Positions 1-7,081 of a stretch of 8,335 nt of DNA are shown piece by piece. The translations under genes and the position numbers were made by a program. The DNA comes from Candidatus Cloacimonadota bacterium. Its GTDB lineage: Bacteria > Cloacimonadota > Cloacimonadia > Cloacimonadales > TCS61. Every line of letters starts with the position of its first letter. Within the stretch, counting starts at the first letter, position 1. The notes beneath the pieces are model-generated. The model saw only the letters and a program-made list of their open reading frames with translations, was not told the origin of the DNA and searched no databases. The stretch spans positions 1 through 8,335 of the forward strand of contig JAMOPB010000405.1 in the NCBI GenBank assembly GCA_027064945.1. The letters run 5' to 3'.

Positions 1-465
1 TTAGTACAAACTCAATTATATAGATCCGGAAATTTATCTAACCTCAATTTTAAGAATTTTATTCTTGGCTTTAATAAGTTTATTTCAAATCAATTTAAGG
101 ATATTAATGTTCATTTCCATTTAGAGCTTGATGATCTATATTTATTAATTGATACAGCTCAGCCATTAAGTTTGGTATATAATGAGATTCTATCCAATAT
201 TTTCGAACACGCTTTTCCACAAAAAAAAGAAGGAAATGTATTTATAACTCTTACCAAAATAGATAATGAGATCGTATTAGACATCAAAGATGACGGAATA
301 GGCATTAAAACGGAACATAATTTAGAAGATTATACAAATATAGGAATGCAAACTATTTTCAGTATAATAAAAATACAACTAAATGGTAAGATAGAATACA
401 AAAATGACAATGGACTTCAATGGCATATTATGTTTAAGGATAACCAACATCAAGAACGAGTTTGA
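1..465 (+). CDS. Sensor histidine kinase, HisKA_2 type, C-terminal part (5' end outside window)
   Basis: The reading frame is open from base 1 to the TGA at 463-465, giving 154 residues of the C-terminal end. Residues 6-22 (LYRSGNLSNLNF and following) look like the segment after the phospho-acceptor helix in HisKA_2 kinases, so the histidine itself should lie just beyond the window. The ATP-binding domain is clear: the N-box NEILSNIFEHAF at residues 61-72, the G1 box KDDGIGI at 96-102, and a G2-like NIGMQ at 113-117. Such kinases autophosphorylate and pass the phosphate to a response regulator, but none is visible here. The G2 region is reduced (no GxGxG), which is usual for this subfamily. 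The only start-like codon downstream (TTG at 172) lies inside the N-box and is not a real start. cheD follows after 9 bases, suggesting a shared transcript. The input domain and signal cannot be seen. Confidence 0.85.
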   Translation, partial: LVQTQLYRSGNLSNLNFKNFILGFNKFISNQFKDINVHFHLELDDLYLLIDTAQPLSLVYNEILSNIFEHAFPQKKEGNVFITLTKIDNEIVLDIKDDGIGIKTEHNLEDYTNIGMQTIFSIIKIQLNGKIEYKNDNGLQWHIMFKDNQHQERV

Positions 466-474
466 GTATAACTT

Positions 475-960
475 ATGATTAGCAATAATATAATATACGT
501 ATTAACCGGTGAGGTAAAAGAAGCATTAGCACCAGAAGCATTAATCTCAAATGCAATTGGATCTTGTGTAGTAGTTGTATTTTATAGCAAAATTCACCGT
601 TACGGAATAATGGCTCATATCATGCTCCCAGGGGAAGCACCAAAAAATAGAAAACACAAAGAGATGCGATATGCATCAAATGCTCTTGAATTTATTCTTG
701 AGACATTGAAACAAAAACATCTTACGGTTGACAATTTTCAAGTAGCTTTAATTGGTGGGGCAACTATGATAAAAAATAAAAAATTCGATATTGGTAATGA
801 AAACATAAACTCTATAAAGGAGTTTTTATCAACAAAAAAGATCGATATCTGTTACCAATCTTTAGGTGGAACAAATAGAAGATCTGCCTTTTTGGATCTT
901 TTACTGGGAAAGATGGAAATTGTCATCGGAGATAACGATAAGGATATTTTCATATTTTAA
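475..960 (+). CDS. cheD: Chemoreceptor glutamine deamidase CheD
   Basis: The 161-residue product is the normal length for CheD, a cytoplasmic enzyme that deamidates (and can demethylate) specific glutamines on methyl-accepting chemotaxis receptors. The family core is present: NAIGSCVVV with the catalytic Cys31, followed by GIMAHIMLP with His48. The 17-residue Cys-to-His spacing equals that of Thermotoga maritima CheD (Cys27/His44). The third catalytic position, Thr21 in T. maritima, is Ser25 here, so a hydroxyl is kept. The central YASNALEFIL helix and LIGGATM segment also fit the fold. The gene lies 9 bases after the HisKA_2 kinase stop and 24 before the PAS/GAF kinase. No strong Shine-Dalgarno site precedes the ATG, so translation may be coupled to the upstream stop. 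No receptor, CheC or CheB/CheR gene lies in the window, so its partner is unknown. Confidence 0.93.
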   Translation: MISNNIIYVLTGEVKEALAPEALISNAIGSCVVVVFYSKIHRYGIMAHIMLPGEAPKNRKHKEMRYASNALEFILETLKQKHLTVDNFQVALIGGATMIKNKKFDIGNENINSIKEFLSTKKIDICYQSLGGTNRRSAFLDLLLGKMEIVIGDNDKDIFIF

Positions 961-984
961 TTAGGAAATAAAGGCAAAATATAA

Positions 985-3342
985 ATGAGCATACAAATTG
1001 ATGTTTTAAAGAAAGAAATTGAAGATTTTAAACAAAAAAATCATAATTTATCTAAGCTTCTTAGCAATATAGAGGATTTGATAATTCTTATAGATTACAA
1101 TGGTAACTACATTTCAATTATACCAACATCACCAAAATATCTGGGTTTACCTGTTGAGGAATTAATCGGACAAAATATAAACGATCAATTTGAAGAAAAT
1201 ACAGCCACAAAAATAATAACTTCTATTCAAAAAGCAATTGATACAAATTCGATCCAAGAAATCCAGTATCCTCTTTTTTTAAATAACAAACAAAAATATT
1301 TTAATGCAGTTATTAAACCTAACAGCAATAATGAGGCTATAGCCATCATTAAAGATATAACAGTACAAAAAGAAAATGAAATACACTTAAAAACAATTAT
1401 TAAAAAATACGAAACTATCTTGAATTCTACATTTGAAGGTATCATTATTCATGAGAATGGGAAAGTCTCTTTTGTTAATGATGCAATTCTTAAAATTACA
1501 GGTTACAACCGCGAAGAGTTGGTTGGAAGTAATTTATTGGAAAAAATTCCCTTTGAAGAAGACCAAAGTACAATAATGCAACAAATGCAGAAGCAATCAA
1601 CTAAACAATATTATGTGACAGGCAAAAAGAAAACCGGAGAATACTTCATTGCGGAAGTTGAAGGGAAAAACATATTAACTGAAAATGAAAAACTAAGAAT
1701 CGTTGCAATTAGAGATGTAACAGTACGTATAAAAATGAAAAATGAGTTAAAAAGAAGCCAAGAAAGATTAAAAACCATTTATGATTTTGCACCGATCTCA
1801 ATATGGGAAGAAGATTTCTCTTTGGTTTATGATTACATAAAAAAACTAAAAAGCCAAGGAATAACAAATTTCTCCGAATATTTTAATAATCACCCTCAAG
1901 ATGTAAAAAAATGTATAAAACTTACGAAAGTGATTGATTGCAACAAAACAACTCTTGAAATTTATCAAGTTCCAAATAAAGAGATATTATTTAAAGATCT
2001 AAGTAAAGTTTTAACCACAGAATCTTATAACAATTTCAAAAAACAATTAATTGCTATTTCAGAAGGTGAACACTACATAGAATCAATTATTAAAAACAGA
2101 ACTTTTTTAGGTAACACAATAACTGTATCTATGCGTTGGAATGTTGTTCCTGAATATCAAGATACTTATAAACGAGTGTTAGTAACTATTCTTGATATTA
2201 CAAGGGATCAAAAAGTAAAAGTAGCTAAAGAAATATTATATGACATTTCGAATGCTTTTACACAAAGCGATAATCTCAATACTCTCTCAGCTCAAGTAAA
2301 ATTGCATTTAGGTAAATTGTTCAACACAGATAATTTTTATATAGCTTTATTAAATAATACTTCAGATACATTCCAAATAATATATCAAGAAGATCAATAT
2401 GATAAAATAGATTCTTTCCCGGCGAAAAAAACTCTTACAAAATATATTATTGATCAGAACAAACCTATGATTATTAAAGAAGATGAACAATTAGAATTGA
2501 TGAACAAGGGCATTATTGGTGATATTGGTGAAATTTCCAAAGTATGGATGGGAACACCTCTGTATGACAATAAGGAAATCATCGGAGCAATAGCTGTACA
2601 AAGCTATAATGATAGCAATGCTTATACAATCGTTGATTTGGAAATTTTCCAATTCATAGCAGAGAAAATCAGCTCTTTGATAGTTCAAAAGAAATCTCAA
2701 GATGAATTAAAAATAGTACAACACAGATTAGACACAGCCACTTCTATGTTAAGACATGACATATCTAATGATCTTAGCGTTATTAAAAGTGCGTTAAAAT
2801 TGTATCGGCAAAGTAATCAATCAAACTTCTTAGATGAAATTGATAAAAGAATAAAAAAGAGCCTGAGTTTAATAGAATATCACAGAAATCAAGAGCAAGT
2901 TATTAATACTCATTCAAATCTAAAGGAATATAACATAAAAGATGTGCTTAGTAAAATTATTCCAAGCTATCCGAATGTTCAAATTAATATAGATGGAGAT
3001 ATCACAATATATGCAGATGATGCAATTTATTCTGTTTTTGAAAATCTAATATTCAATTCTATTAAACATGGAAAAGCAGATGTAATCAATATTTCCCTCA
3101 AGCATTCAAATGGGTCATGTGAAATATTTTATAGAGATAACGGCAAAGGAATAGATAGAGTTATCAAAGATAAAATATTTGAAAAAGGTATTTTCGGAAA
3201 AGATACGGGAAACACAGGAATGGGATTATATATTATTAAACGTATAATTGAATCTTATTCAGGAGAAATTTATTATTTGGAACAAGAAAAAAAAGGTGCA
3301 ACATTTATCATTAAATTGCATTGTCCCATTTTTATCTTATAA
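985..3342 (+). CDS. Soluble multi-sensor histidine kinase (PAS-PAS-PAS-like-GAF-HisKA-HATPase)
   Basis: This is a 785-residue cytoplasmic kinase with no signal peptide or membrane segment. After a short coiled start (1-25), PAS 1 covers about 26-130 and PAS 2 about 140-250 (GKVSFVNDAILKITGYNREEL is its typical core). A divergent third PAS-like unit spans about 260-405, opening with FAPISIWEEDF. A GAF domain lies at about 413-570. The dimerisation helix carries MLRHDISNDL with the likely phospho-acceptor His591. The ATPase domain has an N-box ENLIFNSIKHG (686-696), a G1 box DNGKGI (718-723) and a G2 box GNTGMGLYI (742-750), so the catalytic set is complete. It would sense an intracellular or diffusible cue and phosphorylate an unseen response regulator. 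AAGG at 971-974 sits 10 bases before the ATG and supports this start. It is probably cotranscribed with cheD. The signal and target cannot be read from the sequence. Confidence 0.93.
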   Translation: MSIQIDVLKKEIEDFKQKNHNLSKLLSNIEDLIILIDYNGNYISIIPTSPKYLGLPVEELIGQNINDQFEENTATKIITSIQKAIDTNSIQEIQYPLFLNNKQKYFNAVIKPNSNNEAIAIIKDITVQKENEIHLKTIIKKYETILNSTFEGIIIHENGKVSFVNDAILKITGYNREELVGSNLLEKIPFEEDQSTIMQQMQKQSTKQYYVTGKKKTGEYFIAEVEGKNILTENEKLRIVAIRDVTVRIKMKNELKRSQERLKTIYDFAPISIWEEDFSLVYDYIKKLKSQGITNFSEYFNNHPQDVKKCIKLTKVIDCNKTTLEIYQVPNKEILFKDLSKVLTTESYNNFKKQLIAISEGEHYIESIIKNRTFLGNTITVSMRWNVVPEYQDTYKRVLVTILDITRDQKVKVAKEILYDISNAFTQSDNLNTLSAQVKLHLGKLFNTDNFYIALLNNTSDTFQIIYQEDQYDKIDSFPAKKTLTKYIIDQNKPMIIKEDEQLELMNKGIIGDIGEISKVWMGTPLYDNKEIIGAIAVQSYNDSNAYTIVDLEIFQFIAEKISSLIVQKKSQDELKIVQHRLDTATSMLRHDISNDLSVIKSALKLYRQSNQSNFLDEIDKRIKKSLSLIEYHRNQEQVINTHSNLKEYNIKDVLSKIIPSYPNVQINIDGDITIYADDAIYSVFENLIFNSIKHGKADVINISLKHSNGSCEIFYRDNGKGIDRVIKDKIFEKGIFGKDTGNTGMGLYIIKRIIESYSGEIYYLEQEKKGATFIIKLHCPIFIL

Positions 3343-3343
3343 T
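3316..3343 (+). promoter_or_regulatory. Candidate sigma70-type promoter for the rho-xseA block
   Basis: A perfect TATAAT (3338-3343) overlaps the stop codon of the kinase gene and has TTGCAT (3316-3321) 16 bases upstream as a half-matching -35 box. Transcription from it would begin near 3350 and leave a leader of about 88 bases before the Rho start codon. The position, just where a new functional block begins, favours it. In AT-rich DNA a TATAAT can occur by chance, so this is tentative. Confidence 0.35.
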
Positions 3344-3402
3344 AAACAACTAATATTTATATCGCTTAACTACACAACAATAGTAAAAAAAAATTATACA
3401 AA

Positions 3403-3415
3403 TGGGTAAAACCCA
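3403..3415 (+). promoter_or_regulatory. Small hairpin in the rho leader
   Basis: TGGGT (3403-3407) and ACCCA (3411-3415) form a perfect 5-bp stem around an AAA loop. It ends 11 bases before the AAAGGAAA ribosome-binding site of the Rho gene. It is the only G/C-containing structure in an otherwise A-rich gap. There is no T-tract on the + strand, so it is not a forward terminator. It could shape the leader RNA, or be chance. Confidence 0.25.
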
Positions 3416-3426
3416 CAAAAAATAGC

Positions 3427-3434
3427 AAAGGAAA
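3427..3434 (+). promoter_or_regulatory. Ribosome-binding site of the short Rho gene
   Basis: AAAGGAAA is placed with AGGA 5 bases before the ATG at 3438. An in-frame TAG at 3423-3425 lies five codons upstream of that ATG. Together these fix the start, so the missing N-terminal domain is not an annotation error. Confidence 0.8.
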
Positions 3435-3437
3435 TTT

Positions 3438-4475
3438 ATGCCAAATATCATTGAAGGAATACTAACTTTCGAAACAAATTCATCCCCGATTTTATGGGAA
3501 ATACCATTCGACAAGTCTCAAAATTATTATAGAATACCAACCGCTTGGATTAAGCAATTTAACTTGAAAAACGGTGCAAGATTAAATTGTGAAATTCATG
3601 GCAATAAAGTTGTTTATCTGCACTCAGTTTGTGACCAAGATCCTGTTAAATTCAAGAAGAGAAAAAAATTCAATACTCTAATAGCCAGCAATCCTACTGT
3701 TAGATTTAATTTCAGTAAATCCAAATACGAAGCATTACGATTATTAGATAAAATTGCTCCTATTGGAAAAGGTAGCAGAGCTTTGATAGTATCTCCGCCA
3801 AAAGCAGGGAAAACAACTTTACTAGAGAATCTGGCAAAGGAGCTCGTAGAAGCTCAAAAGCAGAAAAATGTAATCGTATTATTGATAGACGAAAGACCTG
3901 AAGAAATCACTGCTTTTCGCTATCAAACCAAAGCAAAAGTGTATCATAGCTCTATGGATCTCGATCCTCAATCTCATAGGAAATTATCCAATCTTATGAT
4001 AGAAAATATAAAGATGGAAGTGGAATGTGGCAATGACATCACAATTCTGCTTGATAGCCTAACACGTTTAGGACGAGCTTACAATCTTAGTGCTAATTCA
4101 AGTGGCAGAACCATGTCCGGTGGATTAGGTTCAAATGCTTTGGAAATCCCGCGTAAGCTTTTCGGTTTAGCTAGGAATATTGAAGGTGGTGGTTCTTGTA
4201 CAATCATATCCACAATTTTAACAGACACAGGTTCCAGAATGGATCAAATGATTTTTCAAGAATTCAAAGGGACAGGAAATTGTGATATTATCTTAGATAG
4301 AAGTCTTGCCGAAGAACGCATCTTTCCCGCATTAAATATTAGAGAAAGCGGAACACGAAAAGAAAATCTTTTATTTACTCCGGAAGAGATGGAAGAAGTT
4401 AATCAACTTAGACGAAAAGTTTTTAAAATGGATAATGCAAAAGCTATTGAATATCTAAAATCAATTGACAAATAA
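3438..4475 (+). CDS. rho: Short, divergent Rho-family transcription termination helicase
   Basis: The 345-residue product belongs to the Rho hexameric RNA helicase family (E. coli Rho has 419). The ATPase core is intact: Walker A PPKAGKT (120-126, Lys125), catalytic Glu152 in DERPEE, Walker B ILLDSLTR with Ser207, Q-loop around SGRTMSGG, R-loop TDTGSRMDQ, and arginine finger Arg307 in SGTRKE. These match E. coli Lys184, Glu211, Ser266 and Arg366 at a constant offset of 59. The N-terminal helical Rho_N domain is absent. The RNA-binding cold-shock-like fold remains at about 5-65 (YRIPTAWIKQFNLKNGA), but the RNP1 GFGF aromatic stretch is replaced by SSPI (15-18). The C-terminus stops about 20 residues early. 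Expected activity is ATP-driven RNA translocation; classical C-rich RNA loading looks weakened. It could be the sole Rho of the organism or a specialised paralogue. xseA follows after 54 bases. Confidence 0.92.
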   Translation: MPNIIEGILTFETNSSPILWEIPFDKSQNYYRIPTAWIKQFNLKNGARLNCEIHGNKVVYLHSVCDQDPVKFKKRKKFNTLIASNPTVRFNFSKSKYEALRLLDKIAPIGKGSRALIVSPPKAGKTTLLENLAKELVEAQKQKNVIVLLIDERPEEITAFRYQTKAKVYHSSMDLDPQSHRKLSNLMIENIKMEVECGNDITILLDSLTRLGRAYNLSANSSGRTMSGGLGSNALEIPRKLFGLARNIEGGGSCTIISTILTDTGSRMDQMIFQEFKGTGNCDIILDRSLAEERIFPALNIRESGTRKENLLFTPEEMEEVNQLRRKVFKMDNAKAIEYLKSIDK

Positions 4476-4529
4476 AGCAGTTCATTAAGTAAACAAAATA
4501 AATTTCGCAAAATCAGGATATAAATTCAT

Positions 4530-5726
4530 ATGGATAAAGAAAATATTTTTTCAGTTTCAGAAGTAAATCAGCACATAAGAAATGTTGTTGAAAGCAGCAT
4601 TCCCACTCTATATGTAGAGGGAGAAATCGCTAATTACACTCATCACCGTTCAGGGCACATATATTTTTCTATCAAGGATTCCGCAAGCACATTGCGTTGT
4701 GTTTTTTTCCGAGGAAACAATATTCATCTAAAATTTACACCCAAAGAGGGTGATCAGGTTATTTGCGTCGGAAATATTACCATTTACGAGCGTGGTGGAA
4801 ATTATCAATTAAACGTGCGTAAAATGCTCCCATCCGGAATTGGTGATCTTCAAAGAAAATTTGAAGAGTTAAAAGACAAACTTCATAAGGAAGGTTTATT
4901 TGATGAAATTCACAAAAAACCAATTCCACAATATCCTGAAGTAATCGGTGTAGTAACATCTGCAACCGGAGCTGCAATTCAAGATATTAGGAATGTGATA
5001 AACAGAAGATATCCATGTAAAATATTATTATATCCGGCAACTGTGCAAGGTGAAAATGCAGCACAAGAAATTATCGAAGGTATAAATTATTTCAGGAAAA
5101 ATCCTGTGGATATTCTCATTATCGGACGTGGTGGTGGTTCACAAGAAGATCTATTCTGTTTTAATGATGAAGATCTAGCGCGTACAATCTTCGCTTGTGA
5201 AATTCCCATTATCTCGGCTGTAGGGCATGAAATAGATTTTACAATTAGCGATTTTGTTGCTGATTTGCGAGCTCCAACACCTTCTGCTGCTGCTGAATTA
5301 GCTGTTCCGGATAAAACGGATCTACAATCAAAAATCAATGCGTATAGACAACAAATGCAACGTATTGTTCAACAACATATTTTCCAAAGAAAATTATATT
5401 TACAAGACCTTGAAAGTCGCTTACATAAGCAACATCCGCAACAAAAGATAATGATAATGCATAATTCATTGGATAATCTAACAAAAAGAATGCAACTAGC
5501 CACAGAACGTATTATCGAAACTCGCCGACAAAAACTTGCTTTATTGCAAAACCAATTAAAAGAGTTATCTCCAAATGAAATTTTAAAGCGCGGATATAGT
5601 TTCATTCTCTTAGAAAAAAAGCTCATGAAATCTGTTAAAAATTTAGAAATTGGAAACAAAGTAGAAATTCTATTTGCAGATGGCAAATGCCAAGCAGAAA
5701 TTTTGGATATAGAAGATGAAAATTAG
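4530..5726 (+). CDS. xseA: Exodeoxyribonuclease VII large subunit XseA
   Basis: The product is the catalytic subunit of exonuclease VII, which degrades single-stranded DNA from both ends to short oligonucleotides in repair and recombination. The 398 residues open with FSVSEVNQHIRNVVE and the N-terminal OB-fold (about 5-100: LYVEGEIANYTHHRSGHIYF). The nuclease domain follows, with GVVTSATGAAIQDI (about 138-151), GRGGGSQEDL (199-208) and SAVGHEIDFTISDF (229-242, His233 and Asp236). A helical, coiled-coil-prone stretch (about 270-345) and the closing LKRGYSFILLEK plus beta tail are present, so the protein looks complete though shorter than E. coli XseA (456). AGGA at 4515-4518 lies 11 bases before the ATG. 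The small partner subunit gene xseB, often adjacent, is not here: the next gene starts inside the last 11 bases of xseA and encodes something else. Confidence 0.97.
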   Translation: MDKENIFSVSEVNQHIRNVVESSIPTLYVEGEIANYTHHRSGHIYFSIKDSASTLRCVFFRGNNIHLKFTPKEGDQVICVGNITIYERGGNYQLNVRKMLPSGIGDLQRKFEELKDKLHKEGLFDEIHKKPIPQYPEVIGVVTSATGAAIQDIRNVINRRYPCKILLYPATVQGENAAQEIIEGINYFRKNPVDILIIGRGGGSQEDLFCFNDEDLARTIFACEIPIISAVGHEIDFTISDFVADLRAPTPSAAAELAVPDKTDLQSKINAYRQQMQRIVQQHIFQRKLYLQDLESRLHKQHPQQKIMIMHNSLDNLTKRMQLATERIIETRRQKLALLQNQLKELSPNEILKRGYSFILLEKKLMKSVKNLEIGNKVEILFADGKCQAEILDIEDEN

Positions 5727-6765
5727 AATCTCTTTTTTTTTGATGTTAATCTCAATTTCATTATTTGCCGAGATTAAAGCCATATGGGTTCCCGTTTGGG
5801 ATCTTACTTCTTCAGAAAAAATCGATGAAGTATTAAAAAACTGCCAAAAAAACGGGATCAATTATATTTTAGCTCAAGTTCGTTACCGTGGAGATGCAAT
5901 GTATGTTCCCAATAAACATAACAATAAATTTCCCAATAATGAAAAGAGATGCTATCTGCTAAAAGATGATTTTGATCCTTTGCAATATCTTATTGATCAT
6001 AAAGGAAAAATTCAAGTTCATGCTTGGGTTACAACTTTTGTTGTAACTCCTCATGAGTTGAGTAGATTAGACAAAAATCATATTTTTTTCAAAAATCCTG
6101 ATTGGATTACTACAGATTTTAAACAAACCAAAATGAATAATAATAGTTATGAAGGAGCTTTTTTAGATCCGGGAATTCCTTATGTGCAAGAATATACAAA
6201 AAATGTAATTATGGATATTGTTACAAATTATGATTTGGATGGGATTCAGCTGGATTATATTCGCTATCCTGACAGTAAATTTGGAATGAATAAAATTGCG
6301 CGGAAAGAATTCAAAAAAGACATAAAATATGAGGATGCAGATAGTTGGACTAAATGGAAGGAAGATCAGATAAATAATTTTGTAAAAACCATTTACGAAG
6401 AGATTAAAATACATGCACCTAAAACCTTGCTTTCAGCTGCCGTAATAGCAAATCCTTCTGAGGCTCGTTATAAATATTCTCAAAACTGGTTTCAGTGGTT
6501 GGAAGATGGTTATATAGATCTTGTTTTTCCTATGGCATACACCACAAGCGATGCAGCATTAGCCGGATTATACCAAATCTATCCTGAGAAATATCACAGA
6601 AAAATTGTTCCCGGATTACGATCTTGGAGTGATGATGGAACTTATAGCGCCGGCAAGATTAACAGCAAAATTAATCTAACCAAAAAATACAATTTCCCGG
6701 GATTAGCTTTTTATAGTTATTCAGGGATAATACAAAATAATTATTTTAGATTGTTAAAATTTTAA
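5716..6765 (+). CDS. Exported GHL10/DUF187-family glycoside-hydrolase-like protein
   Basis: The 349-residue product begins with a short signal peptide (MKIR, then a hydrophobic run to about residue 18, likely cleaved after LFA), so it acts in the periplasm or outside. The body is a TIM-barrel-like fold of the GHL10 (YngK/DUF187) family. Diagnostic segments are IKAIWVPVW near the mature start, ILAQVRYRGDAMY (about 51-63), DGIQLDYIRYP (175-185), where Asp180 is the usual candidate acidic residue, and YIDLVFPMAYTTSDA (266-280). The family is thought to act on cell-wall or other glycans, but the substrate is not known for this protein. The start overlaps xseA by 11 bases in another frame, pointing to coupled translation, and AGAAG just before the ATG may help. 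RqcP follows after 15 bases. No functional link with exonuclease VII is evident. Confidence 0.88.
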   Translation: MKIRISFFLMLISISLFAEIKAIWVPVWDLTSSEKIDEVLKNCQKNGINYILAQVRYRGDAMYVPNKHNNKFPNNEKRCYLLKDDFDPLQYLIDHKGKIQVHAWVTTFVVTPHELSRLDKNHIFFKNPDWITTDFKQTKMNNNSYEGAFLDPGIPYVQEYTKNVIMDIVTNYDLDGIQLDYIRYPDSKFGMNKIARKEFKKDIKYEDADSWTKWKEDQINNFVKTIYEEIKIHAPKTLLSAAVIANPSEARYKYSQNWFQWLEDGYIDLVFPMAYTTSDAALAGLYQIYPEKYHRKIVPGLRSWSDDGTYSAGKINSKINLTKKYNFPGLAFYSYSGIIQNNYFRLLKF

Positions 6766-6769
6766 GAAT

Positions 6770-6775
6770 AGAGGA
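6770..6775 (+). promoter_or_regulatory. Ribosome-binding site of the S4-domain gene
   Basis: AGAGGA starts 5 bases after the GHL10 stop, and its AGGA (6772-6775) ends 5 bases before the ATG at 6781. This fixes the start of the small gene and suggests it is translated efficiently on the same transcript. Confidence 0.75.
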
Positions 6776-6780
6776 TTTAT

Positions 6781-7044
6781 ATGAGAGTAGATCAATTGAT
6801 GAACAAATTATGTTTGGTAAAAACAAGAACAATAGCTAAGAAAGCTTGCGATAAAGGTTTGGTAAAGATTAATAATCAAGTTGCAAAAGCGAGCAATAAA
6901 TTAGCTGCAGGCGACATTTTGGAATATGAAATTTATGGTTATAAAAACAGATTAAAGATTACTACCATTCCCACAGGTAATGTATCCAAAACAAATGCTG
7001 CGGAATATTATGAAATTTTAGATCGAGAAAAAATCGATTTATAG
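6781..7044 (+). CDS. rqcP: S4-domain RNA-binding protein, RqcP-like
   Basis: This 87-residue protein is essentially a single S4 domain: MRVDQLMNKLCLVKTRT at 1-17, then KACDKGLVKINNQVAKAS and KLAAGDILEYEI. The length and the closing AAEYYEILDREK (about 72-83) match Bacillus subtilis RqcP (formerly YabO), whose tail reads AANMYTILKEEK. RqcP binds stalled 50S subunits and helps RqcH add C-terminal alanine tails to incomplete chains, marking them for degradation. The related heat-shock protein Hsp15 (HslR) also recycles 50S-tRNA complexes, but it is longer (about 130 residues) with a basic C-terminal extension that is missing here. RqcH is not in the window, so the pathway assignment rests on similarity alone. 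It is the last gene of the + strand block. Confidence 0.85.
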   Translation: MRVDQLMNKLCLVKTRTIAKKACDKGLVKINNQVAKASNKLAAGDILEYEIYGYKNRLKITTIPTGNVSKTNAAEYYEILDREKIDL

Positions 7045-7078
7045 AAAATAAAAAGGCGAGTATAAAATAATACCCGCC
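7045..7078 (-). terminator. Intrinsic terminator of the lipoprotein gene (- strand)
   Basis: GGCGAGTAT (7055-7063) and ATACCCGCC (7070-7078) form a 9-bp stem with a 6-base loop. Position 7059/7074 is an A-C mismatch in + strand RNA but a G-U wobble in - strand RNA, so the full stem forms only in the leftward transcript. On the - strand the stem is followed by TTTTTATTTT (7054 down to 7045), a good U-tract, while the + strand side is only moderately T-rich. The hairpin sits 26 bases past the lipoprotein stop codon. Confidence 0.85.
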
Positions 7079-7081
7079 AAT

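Noticed and set aside
3387..3415. Leader hairpin read as a - strand terminator because a run of A (T on the - strand) lies on its 5' side.
   Set aside because: There is no - strand gene ending here, the stem is only 5 bp, and the T-run is not directly adjacent to the stem.
3343..3437. Possible frameshifted remnant of the missing Rho N-terminal domain upstream of the Rho gene.
   Set aside because: The gap is only 95 bases, strongly A-rich, has an in-frame stop at 3423-3425, and is too short to encode the usual domain in any frame.
5087..5338. Open frame on the - strand opposite the conserved core of xseA.
   Set aside because: It lies fully inside a strongly recognised gene, has no family-like features or ribosome-binding site, and reads as a shadow of the xseA codons.
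6781..7044. Assignment of the S4 protein as heat-shock protein Hsp15 (HslR).
   Set aside because: Hsp15 is about 130 residues with a basic tail; this protein is 87 residues and its C-terminal motif matches RqcP better.
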